A stretch of DNA of 64,000 nucleotides, taken from Ganoderma boninense. Its lineage: Eukaryota > Basidiomycota > Agaricomycetes > Polyporales > Polyporaceae. The DNA is taken from NCBI GenBank assembly GCA_002900995.3, contig CM035304.1:355498-419497 (forward strand), in the 5' to 3' direction. The translations under genes and the position numbers were made by a program. Positions 46,204 to 55,153 of this stretch are shown piece after piece; the first letter of the stretch is position 1, and every line of letters begins with the position of its first letter. The notes beneath the pieces were generated by a model that was not told the DNA's origin, did no database searches, and was given only the letters and a program-made list of their open reading frames with translations.

Positions 46204-46489
46204 GCCCACCCACTTGTCTTGGACTCGGGAAGAGGAGGGCCAGGGAAGGGCCAGGGATGATTGGTGGAATTTAGTTTGAGCATTGTGGTGGAGATATATA
46301 CTATTCATTCCATACGGACCACTGACACCGCCATCCACAAGAGGGCATTGGAGTAAGTTTGGATTCAGAACATAAACTTTATGATTCAGCTCATGACCGG
46401 TGTTCCGAGGCATGACATTGAGAGACAGCACTTTGGCAGTCTGGTGTGTCCTGACAGATATGCCCCAGCTGTTGCAAGAAGTGAGTTTG
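46204..46489. other. 3' flank of copy F and left Copia flank
   Basis: No gene is seen. The last five bases (46485-46489, GTTTG) are the left target-site duplication of the Copia element. Confidence 0.5.
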
Positions 46490-47034
46490 TTTTAAGGTTC
46501 GAGCGTCCGGGGGGTTTTACTGCAAAGCTAGAGCGCGGGTGCGCGTTAGATCTCACACGCTTCGCAGGTCGATATGAACGTGTATGATTGCTAACCTAGA
46601 GCGCGGGTGCGCGTTAGATCTGTACAGGTACGTAAGTAATGCGTATATAGTCCGGGTATGCGAGGAGCTCACCTCACACGCTTCGCAGGTCGATATGAAC
46701 GTGTGAGGTGAGCCGCGTCAAGTTCTACCTAAAGAGTACGGGTATCGTGAGTAAACACGTACAAACATTAACACCAGGCCTCAATCACAGTCGTCTACAA
46801 GTGCAAGCCACCGAGAATTAAAACTGTACAGTACCAAACGCGCCGCAACCAAACGCGGCATATCAGCCACTCACAGCCACTCGCCTACCGCATATGGTAG
46901 GTCCCCTACCGTACACCTCCCAACAGGCGCTCTCGTCCGCCTGCTCGCGCTTTGCATCCTCGTCCTCCAGCCATCGCCTCCGCTCTTCCAGTGGTCCGCC
47001 AGGCACCATCCCGCGCGTCCCACTACCATCAACA
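46490..47034 (-). repeat. Copia 3' LTR (545 bp)
   Basis: It matches 51716-52260 at a constant offset of 5226. The only difference I found is G at 46505 versus A at 51731. It contains repeated blocks and a strong hairpin (see findings). Confidence 0.93.
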
Positions 47035-47041
47035 CGCCCCC

Positions 47042-49010
47042 TCAAAGCGTGAGCAGTCCGAACAGGCTTCGGAGGTGTTCGAGCCGAACGCGGGACAGTG
47101 GCTTCGTGAAGATGTCGGCGGGCATATCTTCCGTCCGTCGATATCCCAGGTCGATGTCCCCACGCTCGACGGCTTCGCGTATGAAGTGGTATCGGATCGC
47201 AATGTGTTTGGTACGCGCGTGGAATGCATTGTTCCGGGCCAGATCCATCGCGCCCTTGTTGTCGCTGTAGAGTCTGACGGCGAGTGTGGCGAAGTCCGGG
47301 TGCACGAGATCTGCCAGCAAGGTACGTAACCAGATCGCTTCTTTGGCTGCGTGCGTGATCCCGATATACTCCGCTTCTGTTGACGAGAGCGCGACGACGT
47401 TTTGCTGCTTAGCTGACCAGGAGATTGCACCGCCGTCGAGGTTGTAGACGTAGCCGCATACCGAGTGCCGTGTGTCGTCGCTCGTCCCCCAGTCCGCATC
47501 TGTGAATCCTGCAAGACCGCTGCTGTCCCTCCCGTACACCAACCACAGTTCGCGCATCCCTGCCAGGTACCGAACGAGGCGTTTAAGTGCCTCCCAGTGT
47601 GCGCGTCCGGGGTTCGCCATGTACTTTGCGAGCCGGTGGACCGTGTGCGCGATGTCGGGCCGAGACGTCACCGCGACGTACATGCACATGCCGACTCCTT
47701 GCTTGTACGGTATGAGGGCCATGTCCGCAATCACCTCGTGTGTCGTCGGGCACTGGGTCCTGTCGAGTTTTCCCCCTACGGCGATCGGCGTCGACGCTGA
47801 TTTGGCTCCTTCTAGGTGAAGAGCTCGGACGATGGCGTCGATGGCTGTCCGCTGGGCTATGCGCACGGTTCCGGCGCCCTTGTCGCGGACGACTTCGATC
47901 CCAAGTAGCCATGCGACTTCTCCGGAGTCCGTGACCGTGAAGTGGGTCTTGATTCCTCCGCGGAACCTCTCGACGAGATCGGGGGTGCCTGTGACCAACA
48001 TGTCATCAACAATGGTTCCTACCATCGCCAACGACTCCCCATCGCGCTGCCAGAAGCACGCATGGTCCGCCTCGCTACGCGTCATCCCCAGCGCGCTCAT
48101 CGCCTCCCGATACGTCTTGTACCAGGCTCTCCCAGCCTGCTTGAGCCCGTATAATGACTTCTTCAGGCGACACACGAGGTGCTCCTCGCCAGCGGCTGCC
48201 GTCCCCGGCGGTTGGCGCATGTAAATCTCTTCGTCGAGGTCACCGTTGAGGTAAGCGCTTTTGACGTCGAGTTGAATCATGGGCCATCCGAAGCGTGCGG
48301 CGAGAGCGATCATGACACGGAGGGAGCTCGGCTTGGCTACTGGCGCGAACGTCTCGTTGAAGTCGATACCTGGGATCTGGGCGAATCCCTGTGCGACGAC
48401 TCGGACCTTGCATTGGGTGACTGCTCCTTCCGCGTTCCGTTTTCTGTGGAAAACGAGCTTGCTGCCTATAACGTGAGCTCCGGGAGGCTTGACAACTAGG
48501 TCGTACGTCCCGTGCGCCCGCAGGTTTTCCATCTCGACCTCGATGGCCCTCTCCCACTGCGGCCAGTCCGGCGAAGCTTGCGCTTCACGAAGCGAGAGCG
48601 GGTCGCTTCCAATAGGGTCTCCTGCAGCCTGCGCGACCAGGACGTGGGCTGCCATGCCCCAATCTTGTGACTCTGCGGCTGGGGGCTCCCATGCGTACGT
48701 GTCCAGGTCGTCGCCTAGGCTGTTGGCTTCTTCGGCAGAAGCGAGGGCTGCTACAGCTCCCATGATGTCGCTCGGAGCGATGCCGCGAGGATATCTGCGT
48801 GTGTTGGATCGCGTGTGTCGTCCGTCGATAGTCCCCTCGCCGCGTTGGATGCGCTGCACGTATTTGGATGGCCGTCTGACTCGCTGACCTCTGCCTGATG
48901 GTACCGTCTCGGGGGCCTGCTCGACCACGTCTTCCTCCTCAGCTCTGCCTCGCTCGACCACATCCTCTGCTCCCTGTCCATCTCCTTGGTTTCCGCCTGT
49001 CGCCGCCCCT
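47042..49010 (-). CDS. Copia reverse transcriptase-RNase H frame
   Basis: The minus-strand frame is open from just below an in-frame TGA near 49012 to the stop at 47042; the first ATG is at 48961. It begins in the acidic linker, then gives the RT: GSKLVFHRKRNAEGAV, VRVVAQGFAQIPGIDFNETF, QLDVKSAYLNGDLDEEIYM, LKKSLYGLKQAGRAWYK, and the catalytic IVDDMLV (usually YVDDML). The RNase H follows: GFTDADWG, SSTEAEYI, YSDNKGAMDLARN, KHIAIRYHFIRE, ending at the typical ADIFTKPL. It is in the -1 frame relative to the upstream gag-protease-integrase ORF. With so young an insertion the break may be an assembly or somatic indel, a mutation in the source copy, or frameshifting. Confidence 0.9.
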
Positions 49011-51711
49011 CACCCTCGTCGTTCACATTCGCCCCCTCGCCGTTGTCGTCTGCATGCGCCCCCTCGCCGTCTTCCGCCCGTTCTTCCTCTCTCTCTCTCT
49101 CTCTGCCCTCTTCTCCACCGTCTGCCTCTCTCTCCATCTGCGCGACGTCCTGAGCGTTGTGCTCTGCAGGTGCGTCCATTTCGACCTCTTCTACCCTCGC
49201 CCCCTCGCTCGGGACGTCCGCGTCGGTCTCGTCGCTCTCGGTCTGCGACCAGATGTAGCTTCGAACGACGGTGACGTTCCGTTTGTCTGGCCAGTAGACG
49301 TGGATCGCGTCGCGGTGATTGTCGCTGTAGCCGACGAAATGGCCGGACTTCGCCTTCGGGTCTAGCTTGCTGAACTTGTCCTGTCGTGCCCAGACAGGTG
49401 TACCCCACGGCCGTAGGTGCCGCAGGTCCGGAGGGACGCCGAATCTCGCCTCGTAGGGAGTCTTCCCACCTAGTCCCTCTTGTCCCATGCGGTTGTGCAA
49501 GTAGATCGAGTGTTTGTATGCGTGCGCCCAGAGCGACTTCGGGAGGTTCGCGTCGAGCAGCATGGCTGCGACCCCTTCACGGTGGACACGGTGAGCCCGC
49601 TCTGCGACACCATTCTGCTCCGGAGTGCGGGGTGCGGATGCGGTCCAGTGTGTTCCGCGTTCGAGGAAATGAGGCTTCAACCCGATGAACTCCGAGCCGT
49701 TGTCGCTGTGAACCCACTTGATCTGGGTGCCCGTCTGCGTAAGGACGCTGGCCTCGAGCTCGAGGTACGCTGTGTCTGTGTCTGCGTTCGAGCGCAGAGG
49801 GAAGCCGTGCTGGAAGCGAGTCGCGTCGTCGACAAAGATGACAGATTTGGCGTTCCCTCCGAGCGATGTCGCGTTTGCGTCCCATGTGTCGCTGTGGAAT
49901 TTTTCGCCGTACTTCGTGATGACTATGTCATGCTCCGCTGGGTGTGCCGTCGTCGGGATGGGTTTACGCGTAATCTTGGTCTGGACGCAGACTTCGCATT
50001 GCTCGTCGTATGGCGCCTCATCGGTGAACTCCACACCGGTCGCGTGGCCCTTGAGGATCAGATCGCGGGCGGCCTTGTACGAACGGTGCGCTAGGCACCT
50101 GTGGAACTGGGCCTGCGAGATCTCGAGGACCCTCTTTGAACCAGGTCGCGTCGACGATGCTCCAGCCGCAGCGGCTATCTCGACGTAGCGGCTGATGACT
50201 TGATACAGCCCATCCACCAGGGGAATGCGCGCGACGTCGAGCTCGGAGGCTCGTTCGACGATCCGGCACTCGCCGTGTTCGAAGATGGTGGTGAACCCCC
50301 CCTCGTCTGCCTTCTTGATGGAGACCAAGGCGAATGCGACGGATGGCGAATACAATACGTTGCGGAGCGTCAAGAGTTGCGACGAGTCTCCGTTCGGGAC
50401 ACGGATCTCCACTTCGCCTTCTCCAGTGGCTACGAACTGCTCTCCGTTGGCCGCTGTGATCGGTCGCGCTGGGTGAAGTTCGCGGAACGACACGAACCTC
50501 TCCCGGTAAGGCGAGATGTGGACGCTCGCGCCACTGTCGAATACGTCGATGTACGTCCCTGGCGTGACTGCGAATGCGCTCGTCACCGTGTTGCCCAGCG
50601 CCAGGAATCCCTTCTCCGTCGCCGCGTTGGCGTTGGCGTTGGTCCTCGCCGCGTTCGCAGCATCATCATCTCTCGCCTTCAGCCATTGTCCTTCCTTTCC
50701 CCCTCCCTTCTGCCTGCAGTTGCGCGCGATGTGGCCTTTCCGATGGCAGTTGTAACACTCGACCTGAGAGCGCCCTCCAAAGCCGGCGTTGGAGTGGGCT
50801 GCTGCTGCCGCCGCGAGGGCACTGTCATTGGCCTTGTTGATGCCGCGGCGATCGTATTCCTCGTTCAGCTTGCCGATGAGGAACTCGATGGGGATTGTCT
50901 GGCCTGAGATGCTCGAGATGTCGAGGATCGACTGGATGCGGGTGTGGTACGACTCGGGCATGCTGTTGGTGATGATGGCCGCGAACTCAGCCTCTCCTAG
51001 GTGGCTCCCTACCGCCGCGAGGTTCTGTCTCTCTCGTAAGAGTAGCGCCAAGTGCGCGCGAACGTCGCCGCTCTCCGGGCAGCGCAGGTTTTGAATTCTA
51101 GTACGGATGGCGTTCGCGTACATCAAGGACTTGTTCTCGCAGGAAGCAACGACCGCTTCCCAGAGATCCTTCACCGTCGGTTGCGAAGAGACCTCGATAA
51201 ACAGCTCGTCCCCCAGTGTCTCGTAGATCAGCGCCCGAGCGTCCGCCTCCTTCGCCTCCCAGGCGCAGTACTTTGCGTCCATCTTCTCGATCCGATCGGC
51301 ATACTCGTCGTCCGTGAGATGGGAATAGGCATCGATAGTGGGCTGGGTACCACCGGTGGCGCCAGCCGTGGTAGTGGATGGAGCGGGAGTGCCTGAAGTG
51401 GGCGATGGAGGGGTCGTCGTGGTGGCGGCGGCGGCGGCAGCAACAGGTGGGGCTTGCGATTGGGCCGCCCCCGAGACATGGGGATTCACGCGCTCGAGAG
51501 GTGGGGGAAGAGGGGGCTTACGGGCGGTCCCGCGGATGTGGGGCATGTGGCCCTTCGCTGCTTGTACGGCCGTCATCCGCGCCTGGTAAGTGACCCAATT
51601 GGATCCATCTGTCGCCAGTCGTGGGACGCTGTACTTCGATGAATTGATAGAAGCTTCTGTTGACATCGTTCTCGGGGTTTCTTCGCGCCTGCTGTGGGAA
51701 GCAGGGCTCAT
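48751..51711 (-). CDS. Copia Gag-protease-integrase frame
   Basis: A 986-codon minus-strand ORF. The first ATG (51711) overlaps the presumed primer-binding site, so the start is more likely MSTEASINSSKYSVPRL about 15 codons later. Gag shows the UBN2-like core and a zinc knuckle CYNCHRKGHIARNC. Protease: VFDSGASVHIS. Integrase: an HHCC domain (HRCLAHRSY ... CEVCVQTK), then the D,D35E core FVDDATR and WVHSDNGSEF ... TPEQNGVAERAHR, then the GKTPYEARFG C-terminal motif. The frame then runs through an acidic Glu/Arg/Asp tail and leaves the coding phase at about 48960-49010; the last ~70 codons are out of frame. Confidence 0.9.
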   Translation of the reverse strand: MSPASHSRREETPRTMSTEASINSSKYSVPRLATDGSNWVTYQARMTAVQAAKGHMPHIRGTARKPPLPPPLERVNPHVSGAAQSQAPPVAAAAAATTTTPPSPTSGTPAPSTTTAGATGGTQPTIDAYSHLTDDEYADRIEKMDAKYCAWEAKEADARALIYETLGDELFIEVSSQPTVKDLWEAVVASCENKSLMYANAIRTRIQNLRCPESGDVRAHLALLLRERQNLAAVGSHLGEAEFAAIITNSMPESYHTRIQSILDISSISGQTIPIEFLIGKLNEEYDRRGINKANDSALAAAAAAHSNAGFGGRSQVECYNCHRKGHIARNCRQKGGGKEGQWLKARDDDAANAARTNANANAATEKGFLALGNTVTSAFAVTPGTYIDVFDSGASVHISPYRERFVSFRELHPARPITAANGEQFVATGEGEVEIRVPNGDSSQLLTLRNVLYSPSVAFALVSIKKADEGGFTTIFEHGECRIVERASELDVARIPLVDGLYQVISRYVEIAAAAGASSTRPGSKRVLEISQAQFHRCLAHRSYKAARDLILKGHATGVEFTDEAPYDEQCEVCVQTKITRKPIPTTAHPAEHDIVITKYGEKFHSDTWDANATSLGGNAKSVIFVDDATRFQHGFPLRSNADTDTAYLELEASVLTQTGTQIKWVHSDNGSEFIGLKPHFLERGTHWTASAPRTPEQNGVAERAHRVHREGVAAMLLDANLPKSLWAHAYKHSIYLHNRMGQEGLGGKTPYEARFGVPPDLRHLRPWGTPVWARQDKFSKLDPKAKSGHFVGYSDNHRDAIHVYWPDKRNVTVVRSYIWSQTESDETDADVPSEGARVEEVEMDAPAEHNAQDVAQMEREADGGEEGREREREEERAEDGEGAHADDNGEGANVNDEGEGRRQAETKEMDREQRMWSSEAELRRKTWSSRPPRRYHQAEVSESDGHPNTCSASNAARGLSTDDTRDPTHADILAASLRATSWEL

Positions 51712-51715
51712 AACC

Positions 51716-52260
51716 TTTTAAGGTTCGAGCATCCGGGGGGTTTTACTGCAAAGCTAGAGCGCGGGTGCGCGTTAGATCTCACACGCTTCGCAGGTCGATA
51801 TGAACGTGTATGATTGCTAACCTAGAGCGCGGGTGCGCGTTAGATCTGTACAGGTACGTAAGTAATGCGTATATAGTCCGGGTATGCGAGGAGCTCACCT
51901 CACACGCTTCGCAGGTCGATATGAACGTGTGAGGTGAGCCGCGTCAAGTTCTACCTAAAGAGTACGGGTATCGTGAGTAAACACGTACAAACATTAACAC
52001 CAGGCCTCAATCACAGTCGTCTACAAGTGCAAGCCACCGAGAATTAAAACTGTACAGTACCAAACGCGCCGCAACCAAACGCGGCATATCAGCCACTCAC
52101 AGCCACTCGCCTACCGCATATGGTAGGTCCCCTACCGTACACCTCCCAACAGGCGCTCTCGTCCGCCTGCTCGCGCTTTGCATCCTCGTCCTCCAGCCAT
52201 CGCCTCCGCTCTTCCAGTGGTCCGCCAGGCACCATCCCGCGCGTCCCACTACCATCAACA
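51716..52260 (-). repeat. Copia 5' LTR (545 bp)
   Basis: It matches 46490-47034 with one observed mismatch. As the 5' LTR of a minus-strand element it should carry the promoter. The same repeated blocks and hairpin are present. Confidence 0.93.
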
Positions 52261-52265
52261 GTTTG

Positions 52266-54443
52266 GCTTTCCGGGCGTTCTGTGGAAGATATTGCCAGCT
52301 ATCTGGCAATAAGAATTAGGCTGTCAATGATCCTGTGTATGCGTGTCAATAATGTCAGGCACTCGTGTGCGGGTGGTACGAGAATGATGATCTCACCGTA
52401 AATATTCACAGGGGCTCTGATTGGAAACGCCGCAGTGCGAAGAGAAAGGTGCCAGCCTCGTACGCTGCAGTGCGTATCCTGTTTTTGTAAGCGTAGGGAG
52501 TGAGGGTGAGCATTTCTTGGCCACATGCCATTTTCCTAGGCCATCCACTTCTCCAGGTTTCGGACCAAATACCACTGACGTGAATCCTCTCGCGGTGCGG
52601 AAGTCGTCCAGCAGCCGGTCTTCGTGCGTAGTTCATCAGCAAAAGCGCAACTTACCTGCAAAGCAATGCAGGGCGCTACGCAACCATATACATGGTTGTA
52701 AGAATTCGTAGGCTCCGGCGCCGTCCGGCAGGGCCTTACAGTGAATGGCAGGATACGACTGTCGTCTGTAGGGCCTTATCGTATACGACAAACTACGCGA
52801 GAGGCATGCAGTCTGTTCACCAGACACGCTCGACAGTCCTAGGGACCTGTAAGGGGTCCATCGGATACGGCCATGTTGCATGGCTCTACAACTCTCCACA
52901 GGATTCCTGCGCCAAGTCCTGCTCCCTTCATAATTTCTTCACCCATGAGACCTAGTACACGTTAGCAGATATCAAGCTCCTAATAAATCAGTTCCCAATT
53001 GCGCCCAGCAATACGGGCGCTCGATACGCCAACCGCTCGTGCCTCAGAATCTCTCGCTCGTGCCTTACCCCAAATCCCCAGCGGCCCATTGCAGAGCCCC
53101 AAATGCCCCACTATCAATACCCCAACAAGTTGCAATCCCATGCCAGACTGCTCGAATCTGGCTCAACTTGGCAGAAGACCTGAGATGTGTGGTGTGACGT
53201 CATAGTTGCCTCCGAACCCACATTATAGGCGCGGGTTACGCGACCTCACCCCAACTTCGCGACTTGACCTCTGTCCACCATCTTCCCCCTCTGCTTTCCG
53301 TCTCCTCTCGGTATACTCGCTACCTCTGCTACGTGCTGAACCCCGCTGTTGCCGTCCACGCACTCGGATCCTAGTAGCCCCATACCGCATGTCCGGTTGA
53401 TCGTCAGATAGCTCCGGGAGAGCCGTCGAAGTGAGTTTTTGAGTTATATTTCTAGTTCTGTGCATCTTTGGATCGTCATATCGGATACGAAGGTGCGTAC
53501 TTCGTACTTCCATGTTCTTCACCGGCGTTGAGGTGGTGTGTAGTCGCTGTTGGGGGTCCAGGTAGGTCTGTCGAAGCACCAGCTCCATGTAAGTTTTTCC
53601 AGTGAGTTCCCAGCATTGGCGCGATCTCGCAGAGCGTCCAAGGGTGCGTCGTCGTCGGTGTCTGCAGGCGTTCAGTTGATGCGAAAGCATTGTCGGGCAA
53701 TCAGGTATGTTCTGCAAAGTCTCATTCATGCATTTAGGTGGGCACCCTGTTATTGGCCGCCCTCCTTCCCTCTTGATCTCGCTGTATTCCACCTCGTTCC
53801 TCGGAAGGTGCGTTGGTAGCCATCTGCTTTCGCTCTCCGTCAGTATTCGCCTCTCCACACCCCTTCTCAGATATCGTCGTAGCTCAGGATGTACTGACCT
53901 AGCATATACTTATCATTCATTGTGTGTATACGCCGTAGTCCCTTTGACGAAATATATTTTTTTCCCAGTCATTATTATCCTTTCCGTAGGATTGCGGTGG
54001 GAATTTCGGACGACGTCCATCATTCTTCATAGGATTACGTCGGTCCCTGCAGTGTTCTAGTGGGCCAATTACAGGCCCCTACCGTCTCACGCAGGATATG
54101 CTACAGGGCCTTGCAAGGCTCTATAATCTGTCAGTGGTCAAACTATAACAATCTACAGCAATTCACGTAGTATCCTACAGGTCCCTACAGAGCGCTCCGA
54201 CATCCTACAGGAGTCCGTGAGGTGCTTACGATGTCTTACCAACATTGTAGATAATTACTAAAGCTGCAGATCCCTGCAGACCCGCTGCCTAGTTTGCTGA
54301 TGTTCGCCTCCGATTGCCGTCGTTGCGCGCTTACACTCGGCATCAGCCGCCAGCTCCTTAGCCTCTCCAGCGAGTCTCTGACTGCCATAGCAACTCCCTT
54401 CCCGCTTTGCCTCTAGATGCAGAGCAGCATAGCTATCTCAAAC
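52266..54443. other. Remainder of duplication copy 1 plus a TACAGG-rich repeated segment
   Basis: 52261-52660 aligns loosely with 60885-61290: CCGGGCGTTCTGTGGAAGAT with CCGGGCGTCCCATGAAAGAT, GGCACTCGTG with GGCACCGGCT, CCTCTCGCGGTGCGG with CCTCTCGCGGTACCG. From about 52670 to 54300 both margins carry many copies of CTACAGG/CCTGTAGG-like hexamers (for example 52731-52775 and 54065-54225), as in the subterminal repeats of a DNA transposon. A minus-strand ORF of 211 codons at 53223-53858 has no recognisable domain. From about 54310 the sequence aligns with about 62755 onward. Confidence 0.4.
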
Positions 54444-54633
54444 TAAGGCTGAACACGGCTCAAACCGCGGTTGATCCGGAGCCGTGACTGCAGTTAACAG
54501 CCCTCCGAAAGGCGTGATCCAGAGCCGCAGCTTAACCGCACCGCAGTTAATTATTAACCGCAGTTCAGTTAATACATAAACCGCAGTTCAATACATTAAC
54601 CGCAGGACTTATTAACAGTTATTAATATAGTGT

Positions 54634-54716
54634 TGTTCCAACCGGGAATTGAACCAAGGACCTCAGGGCTTTGCATTCATTCGACCAGGCATACTAACCA
54701 CTACACCAATTGACCA
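54634..54716 (-). other. tRNA-like sequence (minus) inside the inverted-repeat element
   Basis: The minus strand contains an A-box-like TTGGTGTAGTGGTTAGTATG and a B-box GGTTCAATTCC (54645-54655), spaced as in tRNA genes, so Pol III transcription is possible. The T-arm and acceptor pairing are imperfect and the anticodon arm is too long, so it is not a credible working tRNA; I cannot name an amino acid. Confidence 0.6.
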
Positions 54717-54845
54717 TTACATCCCTAGGCAACTAATATAATAAGTACTATTGTTACTGAGATAAGATAAGATAAGATAGATAAGATAAGATAACACTCA
54801 ATAAGGTCGTTGGTATATGGATATAGTTGTATATGAAGTAGTTAA

Positions 54846-54916
54846 GAGCCCATGGTGCAGTGGTTAGCACGGCTGTTTGAATAAACCAGGCCTCTGGTTC
54901 GATTCCAGCTGGTGCA
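54846..54916 (+). other. tRNA-like sequence (plus) inside the inverted-repeat element
   Basis: A-box-like ATGGTGCAGTGGTTAGCACG and B-box GGTTCGATTCC (54896-54906) with a well-paired T-arm (CTGG TTCGATT CCAG). Acceptor pairing is weak. It shares the unusual TTGAATAA-type middle with the minus-strand module, suggesting a common origin. Confidence 0.6.
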
Positions 54917-55153
54917 ATTACATTAAATATGGTATTAATATGTACCTCATAAGGCTTTGTAAACCCGCGGATAAACTGTGGTTAATAGGATTAATATATA
55001 CCCTTGATCCGGAGCCGTGATTAACTGCACCGCGGTTAACAGTAAACCGCGGTTAACAGTAAACCGCGGCTCGCATAACTGCGGTTCAAATTGCGGCTCG
55101 GTTAATCATTAACCGCGCTGTTAACTGTAACCATGTTCAGCCTTATCTCAAAC

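Larger units (their letters stand above)
44060..46489. repeat. Tandem duplication, copy 1, left part (pairs with about 56270-59000)
   Basis: Non-coding and coding sequence align. At 44093, GTTTGGCAGGTTACTGGAGA pairs with GTTTGGCAGGTTATCTGGAG at 56331. The leader around CAGCAGGCCC pairs with CGCAGGCCCC. The F-box-like genes then align through all exons. The rest of copy 1 continues beyond the Copia insertion at 52261 onward. Confidence 0.75.
46490..52260 (-). mobile_element. Complete Copia (Ty1/copia) LTR retrotransposon, very young
   Basis: A 5771-bp element on the minus strand with two LTRs (46490-47034 and 51716-52260), flanked by a perfect 5-bp target duplication GTTTG (46485-46489 and 52261-52265). 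A purine-rich tract (minus strand TTTGAGGGGGCG, 47035-47046) abuts the 3' LTR. Opposite the 5' LTR the internal sequence begins GGTTATGAGCCC (51704-51715), where a primer-binding site is expected. The order protease, integrase, reverse transcriptase, RNase H defines Copia rather than Gypsy. Both LTRs have the minus-strand 5' end TGTTGATGG, but end in ...CCTTAAAA rather than CA. The insertion is 286 bp downstream of an F-box-like gene inside copy 1 of a tandem duplication and breaks no gene that I can see. Confidence 0.95.
54444..55145. mobile_element. 702-bp inverted-repeat element (MITE-like) with two tRNA-like modules
   Basis: Ends are TAAGGCTGAACACGG at the left and, read inward from the right, TAAGGCTGAACATGG. 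The flanks show a perfect 8-bp duplication TCTCAAAC (54436-54443 and 55146-55153), the target-site size of hAT-type transposons. Both subterminal regions (54455-54620 and 54960-55130) are full of AACCGCGGTTAA-like palindromic motifs. The centre holds a (GATAA)n microsatellite (about 54760-54795) between two tRNA-like sequences pointing outward. There is no transposase ORF, so it is non-autonomous. The surrounding DNA belongs to the tandem duplication. Confidence 0.8.

Noticed and set aside
46490..52260. Insertion of the Copia element as a gene disruption
   Set aside because: The insertion point is 286 bp beyond the stop of the upstream F-box-like gene, and no gene spans the target site in the paired duplication copy.
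54634..54916. Genuine tRNA genes
   Set aside because: A and B boxes are good but acceptor stems do not pair and the anticodon arm is abnormal; both lie inside a transposon-like element.
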